DNA of 45,884 nt from Acidobacteriota bacterium (GCA_013152895.1 JAADFN010000102.1:19637-65520), one strand, 5' to 3'; positions 36,606 through 45,884 are shown, numbered from the stretch's first letter. The notes: generated by a model from the letters alone, not told the origin. Translations and numbers: made by a program.

Positions 36606-39094
36606 GTCGATCTCTCCTCAAGAGGATTGATATCCCCCGGACGCATCCCTCCCGTTTTCAGGCTCGAGGACACCAGGTAGCTTCTCAATACCCGCGCCCA
36701 CCGCTCGCGCCAATGCTGCTCGCCGAACTGCCGCGCGGTGGCGGACGCTCGCGTTCCAAGCTCCCGAACGAGCTTGGGATCATCCAGAAGGCGTTCAATC
36801 GCCGCCCCGAGAGCGGCGGGATCCGGTTGAACGACCAGCGCATTGAACCCATCGATCACCAGATCCATAAGCCCCCCCACAGCAGTCGCGACCACGGCCT
36901 TTCCACATGCCTGGGCTTCCAGCAGCGAGAGCGAAGCCCCTTCTGACGCCACCGTTGGAATCAGAACGATGCTCGCCCGTTCGTACGCCTCGTGCATCCG
37001 GTTTGGCGGCAGCACGTACCACTTCACTCTTCCCGCGTAGCGTTCCACGAGGCGCCGGGCGTGCTCGGCTTCCCTCACATCCGCATCACCAACGAGGTGG
37101 AGCTCGAGATGAGGCCTCCGTTCGAGGAGCTGGGGAGCAACCTTCGCCAGCAACCAGTAACCCCGCGCAGCACACAACCGCCGGGGGAAAAGAACAACGG
37201 GATGATCTGACAGGGGCGCCGGTCTACATCGAAAGTGATTAAGATCGACAAAATTCGGAATGTGGACCATCTTGTCGGTCAATTCCGGAGCCTCCGATCG
37301 AACCCAGTTGATCGTGTTCGCATCGACCGAAACGACGAGATCCAGCCGCCGGACAGCTTCGAGCGCCCGTGCCCGATGTCGCCGATGCTCTTCGGGATTC
37401 TTCGCCCAGAACACATCATCCCAGTAGATTCCGTGGGAGATTCCAATGGCGGGTGTTCTGCACTCCGCCTCTCCAGCCAGGTAGAAGGCGTGAAAGATCG
37501 TCAGCGGCACACCGGCCAGGCGCCGTTCCACGGCCGAGCCCAGCGAGAACCTGTCCTTCAAACCGCCAAGCCCTTGGACAAGAACACCATCGTATTGTCT
37601 CTCCCAGCCTTCATCGTGGGCAGGTTGCACGATCGTGGCGTCCCAACCAAGCTCCCGGATGAGCTTGACCATCTCCATGGCGTACCGCTCCCCACCACCT
37701 GAGTACACGGCCGAGCCAGTTGGATCGAAGAAGCTCGGGGTTACAATCCGGACGAGGCGCTTCTGAATGACATGGATCGGCTCATGAAGTGCCTCGGTGG
37801 GAACGCCATCACTCTGCCTTTCGTATACCTTTGCAACGAACAAGGATGTCGTTCCAGATGCTTTGGCTATCCGCTCGGTTCCAACCACGTCGGAGGCGAT
37901 CCGTTCCGCCTTGGCCGACGGAACCAGGAGTGGTGGGCTACGCAATACGTGCTCGAGCCGCTCGATGTTCTTGAGCGCCAGGCCACGTTGGGTCTGCCGC
38001 TTTTCGAGGGATGCCTCCCTGATCTCGGCTTCGCGGCTCAGGAGCGCTTCCCCTGCCGTGATCACGGCTTCTGCCTCCAACTCGCCCAAACGAACGACTT
38101 CCACCATCTCTCCGAGTGTCCCAGCGAGATGCGTCACTTTGGGATCATAGGCCAGGGCAATAGTTGGCGTGCCGCCGTCAGCTGCGAACAGTACTGAATG
38201 AAACCTCATTCCCACCATGAGAGAGGCTCGGCCTGCCAGGGCCCGGGCCAGAGATGCCGAACAAGGTTTTCGTACGATTCCAACGGGGATACCTGAGAGC
38301 TTCTGAGCAAGCTTCTCGGCCAAGCTGACGTCATCCTGGAGCCTGGCCCGCATGTGCTGAAATGGCAGAAACACGATGCCCATGTTGTGACGCCGTGCCA
38401 GCTCGCCGATCGCGGTGAGAACCTCCCGTTCCCATCTCTCTTGACTGACTCCGACATCCCAGTTCCGTAACGCCACAGCCATCCACCTTGTGGAGCCAAC
38501 GCCGGCGTCGCGGAGGGCTTTCTCGACGAGCGGCGGATCCGCCGGTTGTACGAGCCAAGCGGGATCCGCCGTTACCTCGACACTCTCAGGAGGCAGGCCC
38601 AACTCCTCAAGCATTTTTTGCGAGGCAGAATCGCGCACGGTGATACCAATCGCAACGCGTGCCAACGCCCTCACCAGGTCCCGGCTCTCCCGGTAGAGTA
38701 ATGGGCCAACGCCGGCGGCATACAGGAAGACCGGCTTGCCAAGCTCACCGGCCAGCCAGCCCATGCCACAGTAATAGCTCAAACCAAAGTGTGCGGGAGT
38801 CAATGCGGTTTCAGGCCGGGGAGGCCAGTAATCGTGAAGCAGTCCGCCCCCGCCTACAACAACCAAATCTGCCTCACGAATGCTCCCGATCAGTGCGGAC
38901 ACGTCCTGCCAGGAATACGAGATTACATGGTACTTCCGGACAAGGCCGGCTGGATCATCCCCCGGGACGATGATTTGGATACCCGGGAACCGATCTCGAA
39001 GCTGCGCGAGGGTTACGCCGAGAATAGCCTCGTCACCGAGGTTTCCAGAACCGTAATAACCCAGGAACAGGACTCTCGGCCGCCGCAACTCCAT
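36602..39094 (-). CDS. Polysaccharide pyruvyl transferase (CsaB-like) fused to GT4 glycosyltransferase
   Basis: RPRVLFLGYYGSGNLGDEAILGVTLAQLRDRFPGIQI...VVVGGGGLLHDYW (CsaB/WcaK family); C-terminal HIPNFVDLNHFRC...LLEAQACGKAVVATAVGGLMDLVIDGFNALVVQPDPAALGAAIERLLDDP (GT4). Start at MELRRPRVLF. Confidence 0.88.
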   Translation of the reverse strand: MELRRPRVLFLGYYGSGNLGDEAILGVTLAQLRDRFPGIQIIVPGDDPAGLVRKYHVISYSWQDVSALIGSIREADLVVVGGGGLLHDYWPPRPETALTPAHFGLSYYCGMGWLAGELGKPVFLYAAGVGPLLYRESRDLVRALARVAIGITVRDSASQKMLEELGLPPESVEVTADPAWLVQPADPPLVEKALRDAGVGSTRWMAVALRNWDVGVSQERWEREVLTAIGELARRHNMGIVFLPFQHMRARLQDDVSLAEKLAQKLSGIPVGIVRKPCSASLARALAGRASLMVGMRFHSVLFAADGGTPTIALAYDPKVTHLAGTLGEMVEVVRLGELEAEAVITAGEALLSREAEIREASLEKRQTQRGLALKNIERLEHVLRSPPLLVPSAKAERIASDVVGTERIAKASGTTSLFVAKVYERQSDGVPTEALHEPIHVIQKRLVRIVTPSFFDPTGSAVYSGGGERYAMEMVKLIRELGWDATIVQPAHDEGWERQYDGVLVQGLGGLKDRFSLGSAVERRLAGVPLTIFHAFYLAGEAECRTPAIGISHGIYWDDVFWAKNPEEHRRHRARALEAVRRLDLVVSVDANTINWVRSEAPELTDKMVHIPNFVDLNHFRCRPAPLSDHPVVLFPRRLCAARGYWLLAKVAPQLLERRPHLELHLVGDADVREAEHARRLVERYAGRVKWYVLPPNRMHEAYERASIVLIPTVASEGASLSLLEAQACGKAVVATAVGGLMDLVIDGFNALVVQPDPAALGAAIERLLDDPKLVRELGTRASATARQFGEQHWRERWARVLRSYLVSSSLKTGGMRPGDINPLEERST

Positions 39095-39096
39095 GA

Positions 39097-41436
39097 TCAC
39101 CCGTTCCCCTCGGCCCCGGATCGTTGTCCGGCGCCTTCTCCAGACCACTTCTCTTGAAATCGTCGCCTGTTGGCTTCGTAGACGCGTTGATATTCCTCGT
39201 CGCTCAAGAGCCGGAAGGACGCCTGGTGCCAGTGGTGTACAAAGCAATCGCGCAAACACCGGATCTCGAAGCCAGCCTTCCAGGCCCGCCGGCAATAGTC
39301 ATCGTCTTCGAACATCCCCACTTCAAAACGCTCGTCGAGCTCTCCGACTTCCTCCCAGACGTCCCGCCGCATCGCGGCACAGAAGAGCGCCACCATGCCG
39401 ATGGAAAAGCTCTTTCCGCGGTTGCGCCATACGTATTCCTCAGCCCACGGCGCCAACGCCGACAGCTCCTTGTACCCAACGGGAATCCTCGCCTCATTCC
39501 CAATTGCGTTGGTTACGGCGCCCACCAGCCCCCAGGTCGGGTGGCGCGTCAATGCCCGAACCATCGAACAGAGCCATCCGCGAGTTACAACCGTATCGTT
39601 GTTCAGCAGGACCAGGATCTCACCTTCAGCGACTCGCAACCCCTGGTTCGTGGCAGCGGCGAAGCCCCGGTTTTCACCGTTGCGGACAACACGGAGCGCT
39701 GACCAACGGGACGCTTCCTCCTCGAGGTACTCGGCGCTCCCGTCGGTGGACCCATTGTCGACAACGATGACCTCGTAGTTTGGATACTCCGTGCGAGAGC
39801 GGATGCTTTCAAGGCACATCCGCGTCAGTGGAATATTGTTGTGCGTCGCAATGACAATGGAGACCCGCGGATACATTCCCGTGAGAGCCTCGACAAACTC
39901 TTTGGCCCGCTCTTTCCATCGATTCCGGTACGCGAATGAGCGCCTGGCCGCTCTCGCCTCGTCTCCGTCAGGCAGTCTCACTGCCCTGTCGAGACAATCG
40001 AGAAACTCCGTCTTGGATGCGGCCACGTCGACAAGGCTTGCAAACCGGCCGAGCTCGGGAAGCGGCGTCGCAACGACCCTGAGGCCGAGCGCCAACATCT
40101 CGTAGACCTTGACGGGATCCGTGGCCCTGGTCAACGGCGTGTCGCGGAAGGGGATGATCCCAACATCGAACTCCGATGCAAGCCCGGGAAGACGTTCGTA
40201 CGGTTGTTCTCCGAGGAGATGCACATTCGGCATCTTCCCGAGCCGGCCAACCGATCCGCCCCAGCTCGATCCGACGAGAACAAACGACCAGTGGGGCCGT
40301 GCTGCGGCCAGAGACTCGACCAGCTCGCTGTCGAACCATTCCGAGATCGCACCGAAGTATCCAACGATCGGCCGTGGCAGTGACTCCAGCAATGCCTCGC
40401 CCTGTGGCTGGGACCAGCGTTCCCATTCGCACGCATTTGGGAGCCGGCGAACCCGTACGGCATGCCTCCGCGCCCGTTCCTCGAGGGCAACCGACGTTAC
40501 CGTTACGAGATCGGCGTCGCCAAGCAGGCTTTCCTCAGCGTCGACAACACCCGGAAGCATCGTCGAAAAGCCGCGATGAAGGTCGATGAGATCGTACACC
40601 AGCGGCCATCCGTTGTGTTGTTTGAGATACCTGGCCAAACCTGCCCAGTACGGCGCTCCGCACATCGTCACGATCTCATCGATCCTGTTTGAAAGCTGCC
40701 ACCGATTCAGCGACCGTGCAAGCCTCGCCGCCTCATGATCGTCGAGCCGTCCCTCGAGCGGATTGAGCGCCCTGGAGGAGGGGAAACGAAGCGCACGAAC
40801 TCCCGGCGCCAGTTCTTCCCCCAGCTCCACCTCACCATTCCGAGCGCTCTCTCCAGTCGCCCAGCAGACGGGCCAACCAAGGTTTGCCACGTTCGTCGCG
40901 AGGTGTTGCGGGCGTTGGCGACGATAGTTCCATGGAACCGGCGGAAGAAACAGAACCGTGGGTCGAGCGCGCATGGCACGCTCGCCGGGTTCGCTGGGAG
41001 CCGCCAGGATTCGCCCATCCCGCTTCGGGTCGTGGCCCGAAGCACTGGACGAAGCACTCTTCCGCAACAGCTGAACAAGCCGCAACCGAACAGAAATTGG
41101 AAGAAACCTCTGCGCCACGATCTTCAGGCTTGCAACCGGGTGGGCAAGCCGCGATGCGGCGAGCGCCATACCTGCTCTGAAACGCCAATACCGGCTGGCA
41201 AACCGCCACCATCTCGAGCTCTGGATTTGTGAAAGCTCATCAATGGCACGGGCCAAGCTCCTTTCGAGGGTTTGAACCCGGCGTTCGAGCTCGAGAAGGT
41301 CCCGAGACTCTCCGTGGCCGGATGCGGGGTGATGCTCCGCGGCCGTTTCCCTCACGGACACGTCGTCAGAGGCCGCTGTGTCAGAAGAGAAACCCCCACC
41401 GCTCTTGGGGAATCCGTGGTCGAAGGCTGAAACCAT
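39097..41436 (-). CDS. GT4-type + GT2-type glycosyltransferase fusion with N-terminal coiled coil
   Basis: 779 aa; PIVGYFGAISEWFDSELVESLAAARPHWSFVLVG; GT2 PRVSIVIATHNNIPLTRMCLESI...VLLNNDTVVTRGWL...MFEDDDYCRRAWKAGF. Confidence 0.88.
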   Translation of the reverse strand: MVSAFDHGFPKSGGGFSSDTAASDDVSVRETAAEHHPASGHGESRDLLELERRVQTLERSLARAIDELSQIQSSRWWRFASRYWRFRAGMALAASRLAHPVASLKIVAQRFLPISVRLRLVQLLRKSASSSASGHDPKRDGRILAAPSEPGERAMRARPTVLFLPPVPWNYRRQRPQHLATNVANLGWPVCWATGESARNGEVELGEELAPGVRALRFPSSRALNPLEGRLDDHEAARLARSLNRWQLSNRIDEIVTMCGAPYWAGLARYLKQHNGWPLVYDLIDLHRGFSTMLPGVVDAEESLLGDADLVTVTSVALEERARRHAVRVRRLPNACEWERWSQPQGEALLESLPRPIVGYFGAISEWFDSELVESLAAARPHWSFVLVGSSWGGSVGRLGKMPNVHLLGEQPYERLPGLASEFDVGIIPFRDTPLTRATDPVKVYEMLALGLRVVATPLPELGRFASLVDVAASKTEFLDCLDRAVRLPDGDEARAARRSFAYRNRWKERAKEFVEALTGMYPRVSIVIATHNNIPLTRMCLESIRSRTEYPNYEVIVVDNGSTDGSAEYLEEEASRWSALRVVRNGENRGFAAATNQGLRVAEGEILVLLNNDTVVTRGWLCSMVRALTRHPTWGLVGAVTNAIGNEARIPVGYKELSALAPWAEEYVWRNRGKSFSIGMVALFCAAMRRDVWEEVGELDERFEVGMFEDDDYCRRAWKAGFEIRCLRDCFVHHWHQASFRLLSDEEYQRVYEANRRRFQEKWSGEGAGQRSGAEGNG

Positions 41437-41601
41437 CGTCGTTCATTATACCGGGAACACTCCAACAACGAAGCAACGGGGCACCGTCTTGCTTGGTACC
41501 TCCACGACCCGAGGAAGCGACGTCAGCTCCCAAGTCTTCGAGCTCACCAGCCCACGCGAGCCTCCAGCCCGGAAAGAACTCCCTGGTGCGCATTCATCCG
41601 A

Positions 41602-42390
41602 TTAATTCCGGGGATATCCATATTCATCCAGATACTTTCCGATTTCTTGCAAAGCCAGAACGCGATCCTCGGGAGTCAACTCGCGCCGCCACCGGCCCAC
41701 CGATTTCTTCTTGAAATCGACCCGCGATTGAATCCTCTCGTGGGCATCACGCGTCCGGTAATGTTCAAGGGCCTCGTGAACACCGACATCCATTTCCAGG
41801 CCAAGCCATCCCAAGAGAGCCTCTATCTCCCGAACACTGTGACTCACGACACTCTCATATACGATCCGGTAGACACGATCCGAGGTGAACTGAGCCAGCT
41901 CTTTCTCATATCTTTCGGACATTCTACGCCAGGTTTCAAGAGCTTTTGCAAACGGCCATCCGTTCATTTCACAGATAGAGCAGATGCTATCTCTTGGATC
42001 ACGCTGCGTGTAGATAAAGCGACAACGGGGATACTGCTCCGCGAGAAAAGGAATACAAACATCATGATGCGGATGTTTATCACCCCAATACACCAATCTC
42101 TCGCGATGCTCAAGGGATGCGATTTCTTCATAGTACGATCGAATCATTGGTTGAACAGCTTTCTCAAGGTGCTTGGACCACAGGTCATGGTAATCTTTTC
42201 CCCAGAGGATACCTGCTCTTACTCCTATTTTACTCCGGCGTATAGATTCGCAGAAAAAGAGAAAGACGGCCGTCTCATTCGTCACGAGTACAAGCGGGTG
42301 AGCATTGAGAATCCGCGCTAACAATGTAGTCCCCGTTCGGGGTGGTCCAATTATAAAAAGAGGCGTTGCAGAATCTAGAATACCGGCCAT
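41602..42390 (-). CDS. PAPS-dependent sulfotransferase family protein
   Basis: LFIIGPPRTGTTLLARILNAHPLV (5'-PSB-type loop) and RFIYTQRDPRDSICSI (3'-PB-type). Confidence 0.85.
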   Translation of the reverse strand: MAGILDSATPLFIIGPPRTGTTLLARILNAHPLVLVTNETAVFLFFCESIRRSKIGVRAGILWGKDYHDLWSKHLEKAVQPMIRSYYEEIASLEHRERLVYWGDKHPHHDVCIPFLAEQYPRCRFIYTQRDPRDSICSICEMNGWPFAKALETWRRMSERYEKELAQFTSDRVYRIVYESVVSHSVREIEALLGWLGLEMDVGVHEALEHYRTRDAHERIQSRVDFKKKSVGRWRRELTPEDRVLALQEIGKYLDEYGYPRN

Positions 42391-42553
42391 ATCATTTTCC
42401 TTCGTTCGAGGACGTTGGGACGCATCTGGACGTCCGACGAAACACCCGGCACAAACACGGTGGCTCGTGACTCCTTTTCAGACCATGACGTGACGAACCT
42501 CTCTCCGCCACACGAAACACTCTCCAAGACAATGAACCTCTCCGCCTTTGTCC

Positions 42554-43339
42554 TCATGCTTTTGCGACGGCTGTTCCCGTGCTTGCCGCATACTGGCCCA
42601 CGACATCCCCCGGACTCCCCATGGCTGCGGTCCTCCCCCCATCCAGCCACACCATCTGATTGCACATCTTGGCCAGAATCTGCGGAGCGTGAGAAACGAT
42701 GAGAACTGTCATCCCCTCCTGTCTGTACTCTTCGATACGTTCCTCGCATCGTTGCCGAAACTCTACGTCGCCAACCGCCAGCACCTCGTCCACGAGGAGA
42801 ATATCGGGCATCTCGTCGGTAGCGATCGCAAAGCCGAGCCGGGCACGCATGCCGCTGGAGTACGTACGCAACGGCAAATCGATGAACGTACCGATGCCCG
42901 AGAACTCGACGATCCTGTTCATTCTCTTGAGGAGATCTTTCCGGGAATAGCCAAGTGTCACGCCGTTTAGCAGGATGTTCTCTCGTCCCGTCAGATCTTG
43001 TTGAAAACCAGCTCCGAGGCTCAGAAGTGGAGCAACCTGGCCCCGAACGCGTACCCTCCCTACCGTCGGATGAACAACCCGTGCAACAACCCTCAAGAGA
43101 GTTGTCTTCCCGGCGCCATTTCGCCCGATGACCCCGACGATCTGGCCCCGATAAACCTCAAGGTTGATCTCTCGCAACGCCCAGTAGTCCCTGTACCTCA
43201 TGCGCCGGCGGAGCCACTTGATCGTGAACTCCTTGAATGAACGAATCCTCTCCAATGGCACGCGGTAACGTACGCTGACACCTTGCAAGAGAATAACTGG
43301 CTCATTCACGATACTCTCACGTACGATAGACAATCTCAT
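42554..43339 (-). CDS. Wzt/TagH-type ABC transporter ATPase (polysaccharide export)
   Basis: Walker A VIGRNGAGKTTLLRVVARVVHPTVGRV; YSSGMRARLGFAIATDEMPDILLVDEVLAVGD. Start could be GTG 43309. Confidence 0.92.
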   Translation of the reverse strand: MRLSIVRESIVNEPVILLQGVSVRYRVPLERIRSFKEFTIKWLRRRMRYRDYWALREINLEVYRGQIVGVIGRNGAGKTTLLRVVARVVHPTVGRVRVRGQVAPLLSLGAGFQQDLTGRENILLNGVTLGYSRKDLLKRMNRIVEFSGIGTFIDLPLRTYSSGMRARLGFAIATDEMPDILLVDEVLAVGDVEFRQRCEERIEEYRQEGMTVLIVSHAPQILAKMCNQMVWLDGGRTAAMGSPGDVVGQYAASTGTAVAKA

Positions 43340-45761
43340 GGGCCTTGCGGGCCAACACCCACCAGCCGACAACGAGCAGGAGAATCCCAGATCCTGCTGC
43401 GATGGCGATGGCGTGCCACGATGGAAACGTACCGGCATAGATCGGATCTCTGAAACACTGAATGTAGCTGTACACGGGATTGACCTCGATGATCCACCTC
43501 CACCGTTTCGGGATGACAGAAATCGGGTACATGACCGCGGTCAAGAAATAACCCGCCCGCAACAGGACGCCGTACATCTCCACGAGATCGGTAAAGAACA
43601 CCGCAAGTGTACCCAGGACCAGCGCCACCCCGAGTGAGAACAGAAAGAGCATGAGCACGGCAAGGGGCACGAACACGATGGGAAAACCAAATGGATGCCC
43701 CATGATCACCATGATCAGCACCAAAGGTATCAGGGACAAGGTGAGGTTGACCATGCCGGCTGCCGCCGTCGCCACGCAAAAAACGCTCGGTGGGATATAG
43801 ATCTGCCGCATCAGGTTCCCGCCGGATATGACTGCTGTCATGGATGCGGTGGTTACCTGCGAGAAGAAATTCCATACAATAAGCCCTGACAGAACATAGA
43901 CCGGATAATCAGATATGGAGCTCTTGAAGACTGCAGAGAATGCCAAGGTCAGAACGGTCATGTGCAATAGCGGGTTGAGCAATGTCCATCCGACCCCGAG
44001 AACAGAACGTTTATAGCGGGTCTTGATATTACTGACAGTCAAGAGATGGACCAGGTCCCGGTAACGGATCAGCTCTTGAAGCTCAGCGAGCATGGCCGGG
44101 GGATGATCGGCCGAGTCATACACGGGCTGCGCAGCCATCTGGGGACGGCGCTCACCCTCACCGCCTTTTCGGCCTCGACCCCACTTCTCCCGATACCGGC
44201 GCCGCACCTCCTCACGGTGATCGAGATCGGTTATGGAACCCGTTCCCCCCGGCCATGGCCGACCCGGTGGCACATGGACGTACGCCGCTCGCACACACTG
44301 GACGTCATAGCCCGCCCTGCGCACCCGCCGGGCGAAGTCGAGCCCACACAAGAAGTCATCGTCAAGGGTCTGGTCGAATCCTCCAAGCTTCTCAAGGAGA
44401 TCCTGCCTGATCATCACGCACGTGAACGGTGCAAACGGCACAGAGATGGCATTCTTCCCCTGCGCTCGGGCGAGCTTCATCGCCCACCTGTCGAATTCGG
44501 CGAGATTCGTGTAGCCCCCCCGAGCTCTGATCCCTGGAATCCCGGCATTGCTGGCAGGAGTCACAACTCCCGTCATTGAATCCGCTGCCATCCGCCCCAC
44601 GAGGCTGCAAAGCCATCCCGGGCCGGGAATCACCGGGCCCTTCAAGAAGCAGATCATCTCACCGTTCGCCGCCGTTCGAGCCCGGTCCATTCTTCGAAGC
44701 CACGAGGACGGTCCATCATCCGGGAACCCATCATCCTCGAGAGTGAGAACCTCGAAGTTCGGATACCAGGTTCGTGCGTGGACCTGCCGCCGGAGGCGGC
44801 CATCCCTATCATCGTTCAGAAGGACGATGCTCACGGCGGGGAAAAGGCCCCCGAGTTCTTCTCCCAGGCTCGAAAGAGCTGATCGTTGGGAAATCCCGGA
44901 AGACGTATCCTCCGCCTGCGATGGGTGCTCGACGGCCGCGGAGCCCTGCGCTCCCGATCCGACGATGACAAACAGATCGGACCATCTCCCAAGCGAATCC
45001 TGCTGTTGTCCGGCCACCGTTGCATCATCGTGTGACACGGCGACGAGAGGCCACTTCATGATCGCCCGAAGCACCCGTGCCACATCCAGCCAAAACGCCG
45101 ACGTACACACCACGGCCCCAAGCCCGAGGTTCTCCCGGTATGCCAACGCGATGATGGAGCGTGCAACGATGCCCAGCTCCCGCCGCCGAAGCCGGTCGGC
45201 ATCCGCGCGCCAACCCCGGCCAACCGGAACCCTCAGCGTCTCTTCCCGGCTCGCCGGGTCGATCCTCAACTTCGCCCTTCCAGCGCGCGACGGGACTGCA
45301 ACGACACGGATCACGCGCCATCCGGAAGCCATGAGCTCCTTGACAACTTGGGCGTTCTGACGACGATCCGATTCCCGCCCTTCCGTCGTAAGAAAGAAAA
45401 CAACAGGCCTGCCGGCGGAGCTCACCGGAGAGGCCTCGGTCTTTATGTCGACGGATACGTCCACGCCGGCGGTCCTCGGCCCTTCCCATGCCGCGCTCGT
45501 CAACCTGGCAACCCGCGCAAAAAGCCAGCTCGGTATCGCCGTCGCCAGATACTCCAGGACCGTCTCGATGGGATGGCGCAACCTGTACGTGAGGAAGCGA
45601 AGACGGACCCGCGCCCGGTTTTCAAAGAGCCCCCGCTCACCCCGTGGCGCCCCATCATCGTTCAGGAACGGTTCTCCGCTTTGACCAGGCCTCTCCTGCT
45701 CGCTGACCTCGTCAGCCCGAGAGAACCGGTTGGATTTATCGGAATCATGTTCCTGCATCAT
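43317..45761 (-). CDS. Degenerate glycosyltransferase region fused to ABC-2-type polysaccharide exporter permease (Wzm/TagG-like)
   Basis: C-terminal ~260 aa: IRYRDLVHLLTVSNIKTRYKRSVLGVGWTLLNPLLHM... Wzm-like. N-terminal GT2-like FPAVSIVLLNDDRDGRLRRQVHARTWYPNFEVLTLEDD...FDQTLDDDFLCGLDFARRVRRAGYDVQCVRAAYVHVP. Start taken at MMQEHDSDKSNRF. Confidence 0.85.
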   Translation of the reverse strand: MMQEHDSDKSNRFSRADEVSEQERPGQSGEPFLNDDGAPRGERGLFENRARVRLRFLTYRLRHPIETVLEYLATAIPSWLFARVARLTSAAWEGPRTAGVDVSVDIKTEASPVSSAGRPVVFFLTTEGRESDRRQNAQVVKELMASGWRVIRVVAVPSRAGRAKLRIDPASREETLRVPVGRGWRADADRLRRRELGIVARSIIALAYRENLGLGAVVCTSAFWLDVARVLRAIMKWPLVAVSHDDATVAGQQQDSLGRWSDLFVIVGSGAQGSAAVEHPSQAEDTSSGISQRSALSSLGEELGGLFPAVSIVLLNDDRDGRLRRQVHARTWYPNFEVLTLEDDGFPDDGPSSWLRRMDRARTAANGEMICFLKGPVIPGPGWLCSLVGRMAADSMTGVVTPASNAGIPGIRARGGYTNLAEFDRWAMKLARAQGKNAISVPFAPFTCVMIRQDLLEKLGGFDQTLDDDFLCGLDFARRVRRAGYDVQCVRAAYVHVPPGRPWPGGTGSITDLDHREEVRRRYREKWGRGRKGGEGERRPQMAAQPVYDSADHPPAMLAELQELIRYRDLVHLLTVSNIKTRYKRSVLGVGWTLLNPLLHMTVLTLAFSAVFKSSISDYPVYVLSGLIVWNFFSQVTTASMTAVISGGNLMRQIYIPPSVFCVATAAAGMVNLTLSLIPLVLIMVIMGHPFGFPIVFVPLAVLMLFLFSLGVALVLGTLAVFFTDLVEMYGVLLRAGYFLTAVMYPISVIPKRWRWIIEVNPVYSYIQCFRDPIYAGTFPSWHAIAIAAGSGILLLVVGWWVLARKAHEIVYRT

Positions 45762-45884
45762 CACCCGCTCATAGTACAAGATTTGAAGCGGTCGAACTGC
45801 ATCACCGTTACGAGGTGCTGCAAGGGGCACACCCGAGAGCCTCCCAAAGCTCGACCATTCCAAGGACCCTGCAGCATCCACCGA

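Noticed and set aside
1-45884. CRISPR arrays, tRNA/rRNA genes, transposases, phage genes
   Set aside because: None seen on reading both strands: no regular spaced repeats, no transposase/integrase-like ORFs, no recognisable tRNA. A formal scan (tRNAscan-SE, CRISPRCasFinder) was not possible.

Overview
High-GC bacterial chromosome segment; the phylum is not determined here (an Acidobacteriota-like origin is only a guess). From left to right it contains four blocks. (1) A minus-strand operon, about 1-7650, encodes a membrane-bound respiratory complex of Mrp-antiporter plus complex-I-like modules. Its gene order (MnhE, F, G, MbhD, MbhE/MnhB, MnhC, antiporter-antiporter, NuoH, NuoB, NuoC...) matches archaeal MBX/MBS sulfur-reducing complexes, and it is headed by an ArsR-family regulator. 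Its NuoB-like subunit has only three of the four expected cluster cysteines, and its second antiporter module carries an apparent frameshift. (2) A housekeeping block: LolC/E-type permease, argS, fRMsr-type GAF protein, FabL-like SDR, and a GT39-like membrane protein. (3) A tightly overlapping heme operon hemA-C-D-B-L-E-N, followed by membrane proteins and wecB. (4) A cell-surface block, about 25-45.9 kb: a secreted repeat protein, a large SLH-domain surface protein, and a minus-strand polysaccharide locus. That locus is rich in multidomain fusions: GT4-GT2 twice, CsaB-like pyruvyltransferase-GT4, and a degenerate glycosyltransferase fused to an ABC-2 exporter permease. It also includes an ABC ATPase and a sulfotransferase. 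The strongest hunt results are the MBS-like complex with a 3-Cys NuoB subunit, the pseudo-GT/Wzm fusion, the SLH plus CsaB pairing, a perfect CRP-type palindrome upstream of the SLH gene, and a set of TAnnnT elements placed so close to SD-less starts that leaderless transcription is suggested.
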